A stretch of 64,000 bases of DNA from Chamaecrista fasciculata (lineage: Eukaryota; Streptophyta; Magnoliopsida; Fabales; Fabaceae). The notes beneath the pieces are model-generated. The model ran no database searches, was not told where the DNA came from, and worked only from the letters and a program-made list of their open reading frames with translations. The stretch covers positions 64,050-128,049 of the forward strand of contig QANZ01043388.1 of the NCBI GenBank assembly GCA_003254925.1. The letters are read 5' to 3'. Below, one piece after another: positions 27,739 to 38,570 of this stretch (the stretch's first letter is position 1; every line of letters starts with the position of its first letter). Made by a program: the position numbers and the translations under genes.

Positions 27739-28135
27739 AATAAATTACACTTTGGTACCCTGTGGTTTGACCCTATTTCACTTTGGTACCCTGTGGTATT
27801 CTCCATTAACACTTTGGTACTCTTTGGAGTTATTTTGTAATTTTAACCATAACAAATTTTGCAAAAATTACATATTGACCCCAAAAAATTTTCAAAAAAT
27901 TACAAATAGGTCCCTGGATACATATTATCTAGGGACTAAAATGAAAACTTTAAAAATTTTTGGGGTCAATATGTAATTTTTGCAAAATTTGTTATAGTTA
28001 AAATTACAAAATAGCTCCAAAAGGTACCCAAGTGGTAATGAAGAATATCATAGGGTACCAAAGTGTCAGGTTTCAAACCACAGGGTACCAAAATGAAATA
28101 GGGTCAAACCACAGGTTACCAAAGTGTAATTTATC
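27739..28135. repeat. Fold-back element (CACTTTGGTACCCTGTGG family), copy 1
   Basis: The outer ends ATAAATTACACTTTGGTACC and GGTTACCAAAGTGTAATTTAT are inverted, and pairing runs nearly to the centre. CACTTTGGTACC(C) recurs about every 30 bases in each arm (near 27748, 27779, 27810). Copies of the same family: 31857-32906 and 56510-57300. Confidence 0.8.
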
Positions 28136-28652
28136 CAATAAATAATTTACTCCTTTTTTAATTAATAGTGTCTATATATATGTACTTATTTCATAGTATT
28201 TGGTGAAAGAAAATTTACTTTTATCACTTAATATATATATATATATATATATGTACTTGCTTCTTAACTAGTGTACTAAATCCTAAAGGCACTTGTTAAA
28301 AAAAATCCTTAAAAAACTAAATTAGACAAACACACAACCAGGATTGTTTTTCTTATACAAGTGATCTACTTCAAACAAACTTATTGTTTAACCTTACAAA
28401 CATCAAGTACTACGATAGCTAGTAATTGCATTTCGTATATGGCAACCACATGCATGGTGAGTAAATTGATTGAGTGAAACATATTATGCAGCCAGAGAAA
28501 AAGTAGAGACCAAAAGAAATAACAAGAAATTAAAAGAGCTAGTGAGAAAGAAAAAGAAAAAGAAAAGAACACTCCTCTTGTAAATGAGGCAGAAGAAGAG
28601 TATTGAATAAAATCAGGGAACAAGATATATATGGCCATGATGATTACTCTTA

Positions 28653-28687
<35 letters not shown>

Positions 28688-29070
28688 TCCTTGTGTTGCA
28701 TGCCAAAATAATAATGGCCCTTTTCTCTGTTAGCCAATAAAATGTGCATCTTGTTCACACACAACACTTAAGCCTTACACTGAAACCTAGATTCCTGCTT
28801 CTTTGCTTTTTCCCCCTTCATTCTCTCATATCATATCATTGTAGTTGCACCTATACTCATTCCACATAAATATCTTTTGGTGGTCCTTCTATATATATAT
28901 ATATATATATATATGCATTTACTTTTACATTATATATACTTATAATTATACGTACACTAATTTACTATTATCTTTTACAAATAATAATTAGTATACAAAT
29001 TATTCCTTTCTATATTTAGAGACTAACCAATTAAAAATTAGGACTATAATAATTGCTAAAAAACTAGATT
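28136..29070. other. AT-rich intergenic DNA with (TA)n runs
   Basis: (TA)n microsatellites lie at about 28231-28251, 28660-28685 and 28892-28913. No gene is recognised on either strand; the open frames here run through the TA repeats. Confidence 0.5.
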
Positions 29071-29436
29071 AAAGTACACTTTTAGTCCCGTATCTTTTTT
29101 GTTGCATTTTTTATCCCATATCTTTTGTTCAAGTCTTAATCTGGTCTCCTATATTTTATTTGTTGCATTTTTTGTCTCATATCTTTTGGTCAATTTGCAA
29201 AATTGGTTTTATATATCTATTGGTCAGAATTAGTCTCATATCTTTGCAAAAAGCTCCACATTATGAGACTAATGGTGGAACTTTTTGCAAAGATATAGGA
29301 CCAAATCTTTAAACAGAAAATATATGAGACAAATTTTGTACCTGACCAAAATATATAAGACCAAAAGTGCAACAAAATATACGGGACCAAATTGAAATCT
29401 CAACAAAAGATATGGGACTAAAAGTGCACTTTGCCC
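29071..29436. repeat. Fold-back element (CATATCTTTTG family), best-preserved copy
   Basis: AAAGTACACTTTTAGTCCCG at the left pairs with GGGACTAAAAGTGCACTTT at the right. Internal CTCATATCTTTTGGTCAA and GCAAAGATATAGGACC also pair. The hairpin centre is near 29245-29275. Confidence 0.75.
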
Positions 29437-29639
29437 CAAAATTTTTTTTAATAGTGTATTAATTAGTAGTCTATAGCATTAACGTAATCATTTACTATAT
29501 ATCTACTTTGACATTATAGAGCCTAGCTAAAAATCCTCTCATAAATAAAAATATGTCTCCAAATTGATAAATCCATTAATATTAAGTTTATGGTGCAAAA
29601 AAATCTCTCTCTCAAACCCCTCCCCGTGAGGGACCACCT

Positions 29640-30030
29640 CTCTCTTTCAGAGAGATTTCAACATATTTCATATTAGGGTTATCGGCGGCGCTCCCAGCTT
29701 TGACCTTCTACGGCGGTGCTCTTTTCTGTGTGTCTTCTGCAGTGGTGGTTTTCAAGTTTAGGTGGTTTTCGGCGGTTGTCCTTCTCAAATCTGTGTGCTC
29801 TCTGCTCGTGTCTGTGTGTTTTCTACGGCGAGTTTTGTGGCGCCGGCATTCTGGATTTGGGATCCCATGACGTCGATTTGGTCTAGTTTTTTTTTTGTTT
29901 CCAGTTCTTTAGATGATTATAGTTTTAGTTGGATCCCTAGATCCGTTAACTTGGCAGCTGATTATCTTGTCAATTTGTCTAACACGAAGATGGGTCTTCT
30001 TGGATGGGTTGCATATATATATATATGTAT
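29640..30030 (+). pseudogene. Decayed LINE (non-LTR) retrotransposon remnant, RNase H end
   Basis: Residues read at about 29901-30010 (SLDDYSFSWIPRSVNLAADYLVNLS) match the end of the RNase H domain that closes plant LINE ORF2 (typically ..FSWVPR..N..AD.LAKLA..). Just upstream the DNA is GC-richer (GGCGGCGCTCCC, TACGGCGGTGCTC), like a LINE 5' leader. The element may therefore be a 5' end joined to a 3' end with most of ORF2 deleted. There is no intact catalytic domain. Confidence 0.5.
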
Positions 30031-31169
30031 AAAATAAAAGACATAATAATTCAGCACATGCAATCTCTTTGAGCTCGAGGTTCATCACTAGCTAACAATT
30101 CAAGAACAAGCTTCACATAGATGTTGACAGCTTTTCAAATATATGTGTGTGTATATATGTGTCCCACGCCAATTCTACAATATATGCACTTTAAGCAATT
30201 GCTACAATATATATCATTCTTCACTTTCGTATTACATATATACATACATACTAGTTTTGATTGTGAGATACAAACTGCTTCATATATATATATATATATA
30301 TATATCACCAGACGTATCTAGCATAAGATCCTCATATATATGTTGATTAAAGCCTTTTATCTATCACACGCGCCCATACTACTAGTAATAATAATAATAA
30401 TAACAACTTTTGTTTTGTTTTGTTCTTTTGTTCATTAATTATATATTTAAGCACGTACTAATTAATACTCAGTCTTTGCCCTAGTTAGCCGTCCGATGAT
30501 TAGGGACAAGAGAATTTCAAACTCTGTTATTATTTATTAATTAGCATTCCTTAATCAAACTTTGACAGTGAAATGTAGCCAATTAGAGGAATGGAAGATC
30601 TAGCATTCTAGCTTACGCCGATAATTAATTAACTACAGCATTAAAATATAATTCAAAAAGGTGAAGTCGGTAGATCATATCTCATTGTGATGATTTTCTC
30701 AGATATTGGGCTCATGATTTTCTGTGTTAGATATGGACCCATGATTTTTTATATATATTATTTATAATATTAAAATTAGAATTTTTTTTAATTGTATGAT
30801 CACAATGAAATTAACATGCTAATTATATTGTTTACGTCAGGTTTATGCATTGTCTGGTGACATTTCTGTTTACGTCAAATTAACAGAAACGCGTGCCGCC
30901 GTGCCGATGTAATTAATATGAATTACTGCATTTGATATATATATATATATACTAGCTAGCTAGCTAGTATTAATATATGAACATAATAATAAATTAAAAT
31001 ATATTTTATACAACCATTTTTTTTTACTTTAAGCTGTTTTCGTGAAAAATATGGCATGCTTGAGGTTATAAATTTATGATTGATTAATTATACCTTTTTT
31101 TTTTCCTTTAGCTTCTTTCCTGTTTTATGATATAAATAAAATGATATTAAGTTAACCCTAACGAACAGT

Positions 31170-31200
<31 letters not shown>

Positions 31201-31221
31201 ACTTTTAGTTAAAAAATATTA
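30031..31221. other. AT-rich intergenic DNA
   Basis: Contains (TA)n runs near 30281-30305 and 31171-31193 and an (AAT)n-like run at 30388-30402. No gene is seen. Confidence 0.5.
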
Positions 31222-31731
31222 TGGTAAAAGACCTCTCGCTACCCTTAATATTTGGGGTCAATTTCAGTTATGCTTTCAACGTTTGTTTTGTGTCAGTTTT
31301 GCCCCCAACGTTTCATATTGTTGTCAATTATATCCTAACTTCTAACTCCGTTGATTAGGCTGACGAAAAAAGTTGATGTGTCAGCTGAATGGGCTAATGG
31401 AGACCGCCATTGAACTCAGAAGGTCAAAAAATCTTTGCGGCGAGATTCGTCTTCTTCAGTGAAGTTTTCGGCGAGATACACGATGATTCTGACGACTACG
31501 AAAACTCCTAATCCAAAGTTTTTTTACCTCCTGAGTTCAATGACGGCAACCATTAGCCCAATCAGCTGACACATCAGATTTTTCCGTTATTCTAATTAAC
31601 AGAGTTAGACGTTAGGGTATAATTAACAACAATGTGAAACGTTAGAGGCATAACTGACACAAAACAAATGTTAGGAGTAGCATAATTGAAACTGACCTCA
31701 AACGTTAGGGGCACCGATAAGTCTTTTGCCA
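31222..31731. repeat. Fold-back element (GGTAAAAGACCTCTCG / GTCTTTTGCC ends)
   Basis: The left arm (GGTAAAAGAC, TTTGGGGTCAATTTCAGTTATG, TTTTGTGTCAGTTTTG, CTAACTCCGTTGATTAG, GTCAGCTGAATGGGCTAATGG) pairs with the right arm in reverse order, ending GTCTTTTGCC. The centre (31440-31520) is GC-richer and reads CGGCGAGATTCG / CGGCGAGATACACG. About 510 bp. Confidence 0.75.
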
Positions 31732-31856
31732 AATATTTTACAAATACCAAAATGTTACTTTGTATATATATGCAACGAAAGTTAGTTTTTTTTTTTTGTT
31801 TTTTGCTTAACTTAGCTTAGCTTGTTACCCATTAACTAATGAAGTTTTTAAATTAA

Positions 31857-32906
31857 AGGGTAAAATGCACTTTGGTATCCTGTGGTTAGGGCCGAATCCA
31901 CTTTGGTACTCTAAAAGACAAAATTTGACACTTTGGTACCCTGAGGTTTGCGCTGTTAGCACTTTGGTACCTTGTGGTTATTTTCCGCCAAGATTAAAGG
32001 AAAGTTGTTAGAACTTTTGTAAAAATTGCAAAATGCCCCCAAATAGTTTCAAAATTTTCAAAAACGTCCATAGTTCATAATATTAGAGGACTAAAATGAA
32101 AATTATAACATAATTTTGGGGTCAAAATGTAATTATGAAAAATATTAAAAAAAGAATAAAATTACAGATTAGTCCTAAATCTAGAAAATAAAATACATTT
32201 TAGTCCTAAAACTGTGTGGTTCGAAGTTGAGAAGATAAACTTTACAAAATTTTAGCAAAAATTAAAAAATTCCCCCAAATAGTTTCAAAATTTACAAATA
32301 AAGTCCCTAGATCATGATATTTTAGGACTAAAATAAAAATTACAAAAACTTTTTGGGGTCAAAATATAATTTTGAAAAATAGAAAAAAGTAGATAATTAC
32401 ATATCAATCCTAAATCTGGAAAATAAACGCAATTTAGTCCTACTCATATTCAAATACAACTACTTAAATGAAATTTTGAAAGTAAATTTGAATAATTTGA
32501 AGAATAATTTGATTCTTTAAAACTCTAACGATTTTTCTACAATTTCTTTTTTAATAACTCTTTAATTCTTGAAATGAAATTCTAGAAAACTCCATCAATT
32601 CTTTTAGTTTGTTGTGTTTTGATTCGTTTTACCAAAGGGAGAGGACCTAAACGCACAAAAGAAATCTTGTTGAAGAGTGAAATATGGTTGAAGCATCAAT
32701 AGAAAAACGGATAAGATGTAGTAGAAATCGACGGCTAAGATTGAGTCACGTCAGCACTTGTTGTTAAATCTTGACGGAAAATAACCACAAGGTACCAAAG
32801 TGCTAACGACGCAAACCTCGGGGTACCAAAGTGTCAAATTTTGTCTTTCAAGGTACCAAAGTAGATTCGGTCCTAACCACAGGGTACCAAAGTGCATTTT
32901 ACCCTA
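31857..32906. repeat. Long fold-back element (CACTTTGGTACC family), copy 2, 1.05 kb
   Basis: AAGGGTAAAATGCACTTTGG at the left is inverted to CCAAAGTGCATTTTACCCT at the right, and about 150 bp of each arm pair well. The left arm has four CACTTTGGTA.C units about 30 bases apart (near 31869, 31900, 31929, 31959). Between the arms, 32035-32400 contains two direct copies of a segment with CCCCCAAATAGTTTC and TTTTGGGGTCAAAAT. No open frame. Confidence 0.8.
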
Positions 32907-33046
32907 AAATTAATTATAAAAGTGGTGTAAATTATAATTTTTCTTTAGTTTGTTGAGTGATTAACCCATTAATATGACTTATATGAATGAGAAGTGTGAA
33001 CACCTCCGATCCTTCTCAGTCTCACTTCTTCATAAAACAAACAAAT

Positions 33047-34980
33047 GGCCTCTTTGGGAGCCCTTGTATTTTCAATCCAAACTCATCCAAGTGATTGAGA
33101 TGAGATGATGTTGTAATGAGATGAGATGAGATGATGTATTGGTGTTTGGGTGATTTTAGAGAAAATGATGTTAAATAGAGTGTAAAATTATATAAAAGGG
33201 TATGTAATGATTGTGGTTGGTTGAAATAGATTTATAATTTTTTTTAATTTGTATAGGGGTAGAAATGGTAGGAAATAATGATATGAGATGGAGATAATGA
33301 GATGAGATGAGATGAGATGATAGGTGTTTGGTGGTGGGTTGAATGAGATGATGTTGAGATTAGATGCTCTTGGAAAGCGTGAGGATGAGATATTTTTGGA
33401 TGAAGGGTTTAGGGTCAATCTCATTGGATGAGATGATGGACCAAAATGAAAATAATATTAAAATTATTTTAAGATTACAATTTGGTCCATAAATTTGTAC
33501 ATGTCCAATTAATCAATCCCTAACATGTGTAAATGATAACTCGGAGCCTGTAGAAAATCCAGCTCATCAATAATCGAGTTTATTTATGAAATTCAACGAC
33601 CAAAAAATAATAAACAATAGTTTGGGGACTAGAATGCAAATAACACGAAAATTATTGTAAACATACAATTTGGTCCACTACTTTGTATCGATCCAATGAA
33701 TCGATCCATAACTAATCTCGTAGTTTGATAAACAAAATAAGACCAGAAATAGTTTTATTATTGAAACGAAACTAATCTCATAGTTTAAGGATCAGACTAG
33801 TAACAATGCCAACAAATGGGAAGATAAAAAATTATTTTAACTCCTTTTAATTTTTATACAAAACTTCATAAAATATATTGAAAAAAAGTATGGATTGAAT
33901 TGTATAATAGTAAAAAACATATAGGAATGTTGCAGTTTGGACTAAAAAATATAACAAATATTTTGCGGACCAAAATGCAACTCATCTCGTAATTTGAGTA
34001 AAAAATCTAACCATAAATAGTTTTATGACCGAAAAAATAGAAGAACATTGAGACAATAAAAAACAAAACAACATTGCAATTTTTTGGCTACCCATGATTC
34101 GAACAAAAAAAAAATAACTGACACGTGGAAACTTGTGTATTTTCCCAACCAAAAAATAATCGTTATTTCTCCATTATCCACAACGTATCGGATGATTTTG
34201 GACATGAATATATATAGAACAAAAAATAGTTTGAGGACCAAAATGAAACTAATTGCATAGTTTGAGGAAAAGAAATTAAACAAAAAATAGTTTTATGAGC
34301 CAAGGAAACTGAGCTCATAGTTTGAGGATCAAAATGCTTATAAAAGTGGAGAGAATACTGTAACGAGAATAGAAGAAAATTGTAACTTAAAAAATAATTT
34401 AAGGATTCGATTGTATATTTTACTCAAAACAAATAGAAAAATATTGGGACTAAAAAATAACAACATTGCAAATGAACAAAAATAATTTTTTTTTTAATTA
34501 AGTTAATATAAATATATATATAATACAATATATAACCTTTCTATGTATATATTTAAGAATTGAGAATAAGAGAGAGATATAATATATATATATATATAAT
34601 AACAATATATTTTTATATATATATTTGAGAGAGACGTGTGAAGGAGAGAGAGATGTGTAGGTGAAAAAGAAAAAAAATATAAAACATGATAGATAGAGAG
34701 AGAAAATGATAAGTGTAATAAATGGAGTATGTAAAATTACTATTTTTCCTAATTGTTTTTTTATATTTGGATTAGAGAATAGGTAATTATAGGTATATGA
34801 GTAGGGATAGTTTAGTAAATGTAAGAGAAAATGAAATGATGTTGTGGATGAGATGATAATGTGAATGAGATGAGATGAGATGAAGGGAACAAATACTCAA
34901 TCGTTATTGTTTATCCAATTCTAAGATGAGATGATGATTGAATGAGATGGGATTGAGATTTTGGAGCCCCAAACAGGCCC
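33047..34980. mobile_element. 1.9-kb TIR element with GGCCTSTTTGGG ends and GAGATGAGAT arrays
   Basis: The left end GGCCTCTTTGGGAGCCC and the right end GGAGCCCCAAACAGGCC are inverted repeats. Both subterminal zones carry tandem GAGATGAGATGATG arrays (33098-33440 and 34835-34970). The right end is followed by TAA. Such GGGCCTGTTTGG ends are common in plant Tourist/PIF-like and hAT-like MITEs. The interior (33458-34440) has repeated GAGGACCAAAATGAAACTAA and ATAGTTTTATGA units, perhaps nested elements. No transposase frame is present, so it is non-autonomous. Confidence 0.65.
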
Positions 34981-35237
34981 TAAATATTATTATTTTTTTG
35001 TTGATCTTTGAATATTCTTTCGTCACAAAGTGGCTTTCAGGATGGAAGAGGAAGGGTACGGATTACGTCCATGGATATCATATCTCCTTAATTAATTATA
35101 AATTCTACAGGATTGACCCACTTAATTAAGTTTTTAATTATTAGTATATATGCTGTTTCTACACTAGTAGTATATAGAAGCTTTTTATTTTTCATATAGC
35201 AAGAACGAATATATATACATATACATATATATATATA
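34981..35237. other. AT-rich spacer
   Basis: Nothing recognisable apart from (TA)n near 35210-35236. Confidence 0.5.
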
Positions 35238-36132
35238 CGTCGAATGTTCAAATTGGCATTATATTTTTGTCTAAAAATTTATTTTAATCTTTTATCTTTC
35301 AGAAGGTTCAAATTGGTCATATATATATATATATATATATTTCTGTAGTGGTTCACTTTGGTCACAAACTACTAAATATTCGAATTTGATGAGTTTAGAG
35401 TTATAGGTTGATTTTGACGAATACTTATCTATAAAGTTGAGGTTGTTAGCAAATAAGGTTAAATCGAGTCTGAAAAGTGGACAACTTGTTTCATGGTCAA
35501 ATAAACAAAATTGATTGCACGCGCGCGCACACACACACATATCATTTTAAGTCTGAATGCGACAAGTTAGAAGCTATGAGTTACTCTTAACGAGTCATTT
35601 TTCTATCCAGTTGGTATCATCAACAAAGGAGAAGTAAATTGGGCTCGATAGTAGGTTTGTGACCAAAAGACAAAAAATTATGAAAGTTTGATCTAAAATC
35701 CACTTTCAAGCCTGATTTGACCTCATTTGTTGATGGTCCCAACTGCACAGAAAAAGGACTTGTCGGGAGTAACTCGTAACATTGAATTCATTGCATTCAG
35801 ACTTGAAACGAGATAAATATGACTAACTTTGCTTATTTGACCATGAAACAAGTGACCCACTTCCTAGACTTAATTTAACCTTATTTGTTGATGCTTGAGA
35901 ATCTCAATTGAATAGAGAAATATTCATCAAAAGTAACTTCGTAACTTTAATTTGAACTCGTCGCACTCAAACTTAAAATGAAAGAATGATCATATGTAGT
36001 CATTTGAGACCATAGTCAACCACTATAGAAACATATATATATATATATATAAGACTAATTTGAACATTTTATAGATAAAGGACCAAAATGAACTTTGAAG
36101 AAAAGATATAGAATCAATTTGAACATTCGACC
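35238..36132. repeat. Fold-back element (CGAATGTTCAAATTGG ends), 0.9 kb
   Basis: GTCGAATGTTCAAATTGG at the left pairs with TTGAACATTCGAC at the right. The arms also share TAGTGGTTCACTTTGGTCAC, GTTTCATGGTCAAATAA and TTAAGTCTGAATGCGAC, so pairing extends several hundred bases. The interior CAGACTTGAAACGAGATAAA and ACCATGAAACAAGTGACC match 18219-18738 and 48590-48960. Confidence 0.7.
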
Positions 36133-37490
36133 TATATATATAATTAAATGGAGGTTCTTTGGAAGTAAAAGTCGAAATAATTTTTTAAAAGACAATCATT
36201 TACTTAAATCAAAACATTTCCATAACTTTCTTCAAATTTTTTTTTCTTAATTAAGTACATGCCACTTTTCGTAATTCATCAGTAATCATGAATATCTTTG
36301 GCCACCTTTGCTACCTGTTCTTTTTCTTGCTGTATAATGAATTACATGTTTTATCCAAAAAAAAAAATGCGTTTTTTTAATATTAGGAAATACCTTTGTC
36401 AAACAATTTTTTTTTTCACACTGATTAATTTTGTAAATTTCTATTTATTTAATTTTTTAAAAAAGTAAATAAATAATCAATTCATTACAACTTAAAGATA
36501 CATGCTCTTTATCTCTTTCTCCATCTCTCTTCTTTTTTTTTTTTTTNTTCCTGAAAAATAAATAGACACAGTTAGTGCATATATAGTGTTTTTTTATTAT
36601 AAGCTTGAAAGCATTAGTTTCCAGCTTTGTAGTAATGTGCAAGCTAATATAACAGGAGCACAACTTCAGGGCTCGAAAAAAAGCAATTGCTCAACACCAC
36701 AAGATAATATATATATATACACACACACATTAATATTGAGATAAAATTAGAAGCAAAGAATACGTATAATAATATTAATTTAATATTTCCTCATTTAGAT
36801 GTTAATTAGATGTCAATTTTCGTTACTGGATTTCGGCCAAAAAAAAAAATTCTTCAGTGGATTCTCTTTTCAGTATATATGTATATATATTTGCTATAAG
36901 GTTCCTTTAATTAGAAGTTTGATTTATCTTCTCTCTCTTTTATAACTGGTTCATGCAAAAAAAATATGTTTAATATTTTCTCTCTATCATGATTGGTCAT
37001 ACATTAAATTTTTGTCACATGTCAAATGTTTATTGGGAAACCTTATAGTAAAGATATAAAAAACTTTGCGTCGTAAAATTATTTATTATTTGATGAGACT
37101 TATATTTTCTCTCTTTTCCCCTTTCTTTTTCTTTTTAACTCTACAAAAATACATGATGAGAAAAATATATATAGATTTAATCCAATTCTTATAAAAAGCA
37201 TCCTCCAATAAACAATTTGGTAAAGAGTTTAGACGTAATAATTATGTTTCATATATATATATATAGTAATTAACATCTCTCGCCTTAATTATGACAAAAC
37301 TTTTTTATTCATAAACAATAATATTTGATTTCACTATAACTGCAACGTTCAAAATTATAAATTCTCGTGTCAATGTAGAATAATAATCTATTCAAACCCC
37401 GCCTCATGTTTTTGATACACATTCACACACACATGTGTCTGATAAATTACCAATTAAATGTAATTTATAGAAACAAATCGAGCACACCAA
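36133..37490. other. AT-rich intergenic DNA with one ambiguous base
   Basis: Contains a T-run with an N at 36547, (TA)n runs, and copy 2 of a dispersed repeat at 36976-37066. No gene is seen. Confidence 0.5.
36976..37066. repeat. Dispersed repeat, copy 2
   Basis: Matches 14430-14520 in the same orientation (TCTCTCTATCATGATTGGTCA, CAAATGTTTAT.GGGAAACCTTATAGT). Confidence 0.6.
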
Positions 37491-37491
37491 C

Positions 37492-37676
37492 AAGTGTTTG
37501 GTGTAGTGGTTGGTGAGCTACACCCTAAATGAGATGATCCAAGTTTGATCCTTAGAGTCAACATTGTTGGGATGACTCAACCATTTCGTCTCTGTAACCT
37601 GAATGATATTAATTTTTGCATAAATCGTTACACGGATAAGGACGAAGAATACTCATGCCATTAACAAAAAAAAAAA
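37492..37676 (+). mobile_element. tRNA-derived SINE
   Basis: A degenerate pol III A box (TGGTGTAGTGGTTGG) at about 37499 and a B-box-like AGTTTGATCCTTAG at about 37551 are about 40 bases apart. An unrelated body and a terminal A-run (37665-37676) follow. That order is the plant tRNA-related SINE layout. It is not a working tRNA gene: the cloverleaf cannot form. Confidence 0.55.
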
Positions 37677-38025
37677 CAGAGTACCTAATTTTGTACATAA
37701 TTAAATTTATATTTTTATTTTATGTTTTTCTTAAAATAAAAAACAACATACGTTTATATTTTTTCCCCTCACTTCTTTTGAGTTGTGTGACTTTAATATT
37801 TTGTTATTTGACGACGCCAATTAGGTTAACAGTTTGGCTAGGTTATAGGGGCTTTGCGTGCTATAACGGACATGCAAATATGTATGTAAAATTTTGATAC
37901 ATAAGAATTTAGAATTATATTAAAAAATTTAAAAAAAAGATTAATTTGATTATATATTAAAATAATAAAAATATATAATCATGAAAAATAGTAGTTTTTT
38001 TTAATGAATATATACATGATTTAGA

Positions 38026-38066
38026 AGAAGTTATGATTTCTTTTGGTAAAAGAGAGGTTATGATTT
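38026..38066. mobile_element. Micro-insertion (CTTTTGGTAAAAG) flanked by 14-bp duplication
   Basis: AGAAGTTATGATTT at 38026-38039 and AGAGGTTATGATTT at 38053-38066 (one mismatch) flank a 13-bp insert. Same layout as 12629-12679, with a shorter A-run. Confidence 0.45.
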
Positions 38067-38307
38067 TTGAATGTGAAATAGCGGGGTGAGAGGAAACTAA
38101 TTTTTGCTTTCTCGATCACATATTGTTTCTTTTTTATTTTAATTTGTAATATAAAAATAAGTGTTTAATATCTTATATTATACTATTGTATATATATTTT
38201 TGAGAGACCGACTACCAGAAGGCTCCTCAGGGCTCAAACATATATAATAGTATAGATATAAATAAGAAAAGATTGTAATATATTATTCAAAATATATCAT
38301 TATTATA

Positions 38308-38570
38308 ATATAACAATTCGGTCCCTGAAAAATTATCGTACTAGTTAATAACTTAATTCTTGAAGATTGAAATACATAAGTATTTTAGTCATTGAAAGAT
38401 TTAAATAGTATACTCTTTAGTCATTACTGAAAAAACTAAACAATCAACGGTTCACTTTTTAGTCTATTTATAAATTTTAAGAGTTAAAATGTGTATTTTA
38501 ATATTTTAAGAACTGACTTATTAATTTGATAATATTTTATAAACTAAATTATTAATTTATTTTAAATGAA
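38308..38570. repeat. Decayed copy of the CAGTCCCTGAAAGAT fold-back family
   Basis: TAACAATTCGGTCCCTGAAA at the left and the later GTGTATTTTAATATTTTAAG correspond in order to the element at 11216-11447, but the arms have diverged. Confidence 0.5.

Noticed and set aside
28381..28767. 128-residue minus-strand frame
   Set aside because: Runs through a (TA)n microsatellite (YIYIYI..) and has no family resemblance.
33098..33440. CRISPR-like or satellite array of GAGATGAGAT units
   Set aside because: No constant spacers; imperfect microsatellite-type repeats at the end of a TIR element in a plant genome.
37492..37676. tRNA gene
   Set aside because: A- and B-box-like sequences are present but no acceptor stem or cloverleaf forms, and there is a poly-A tail; better explained as a SINE.
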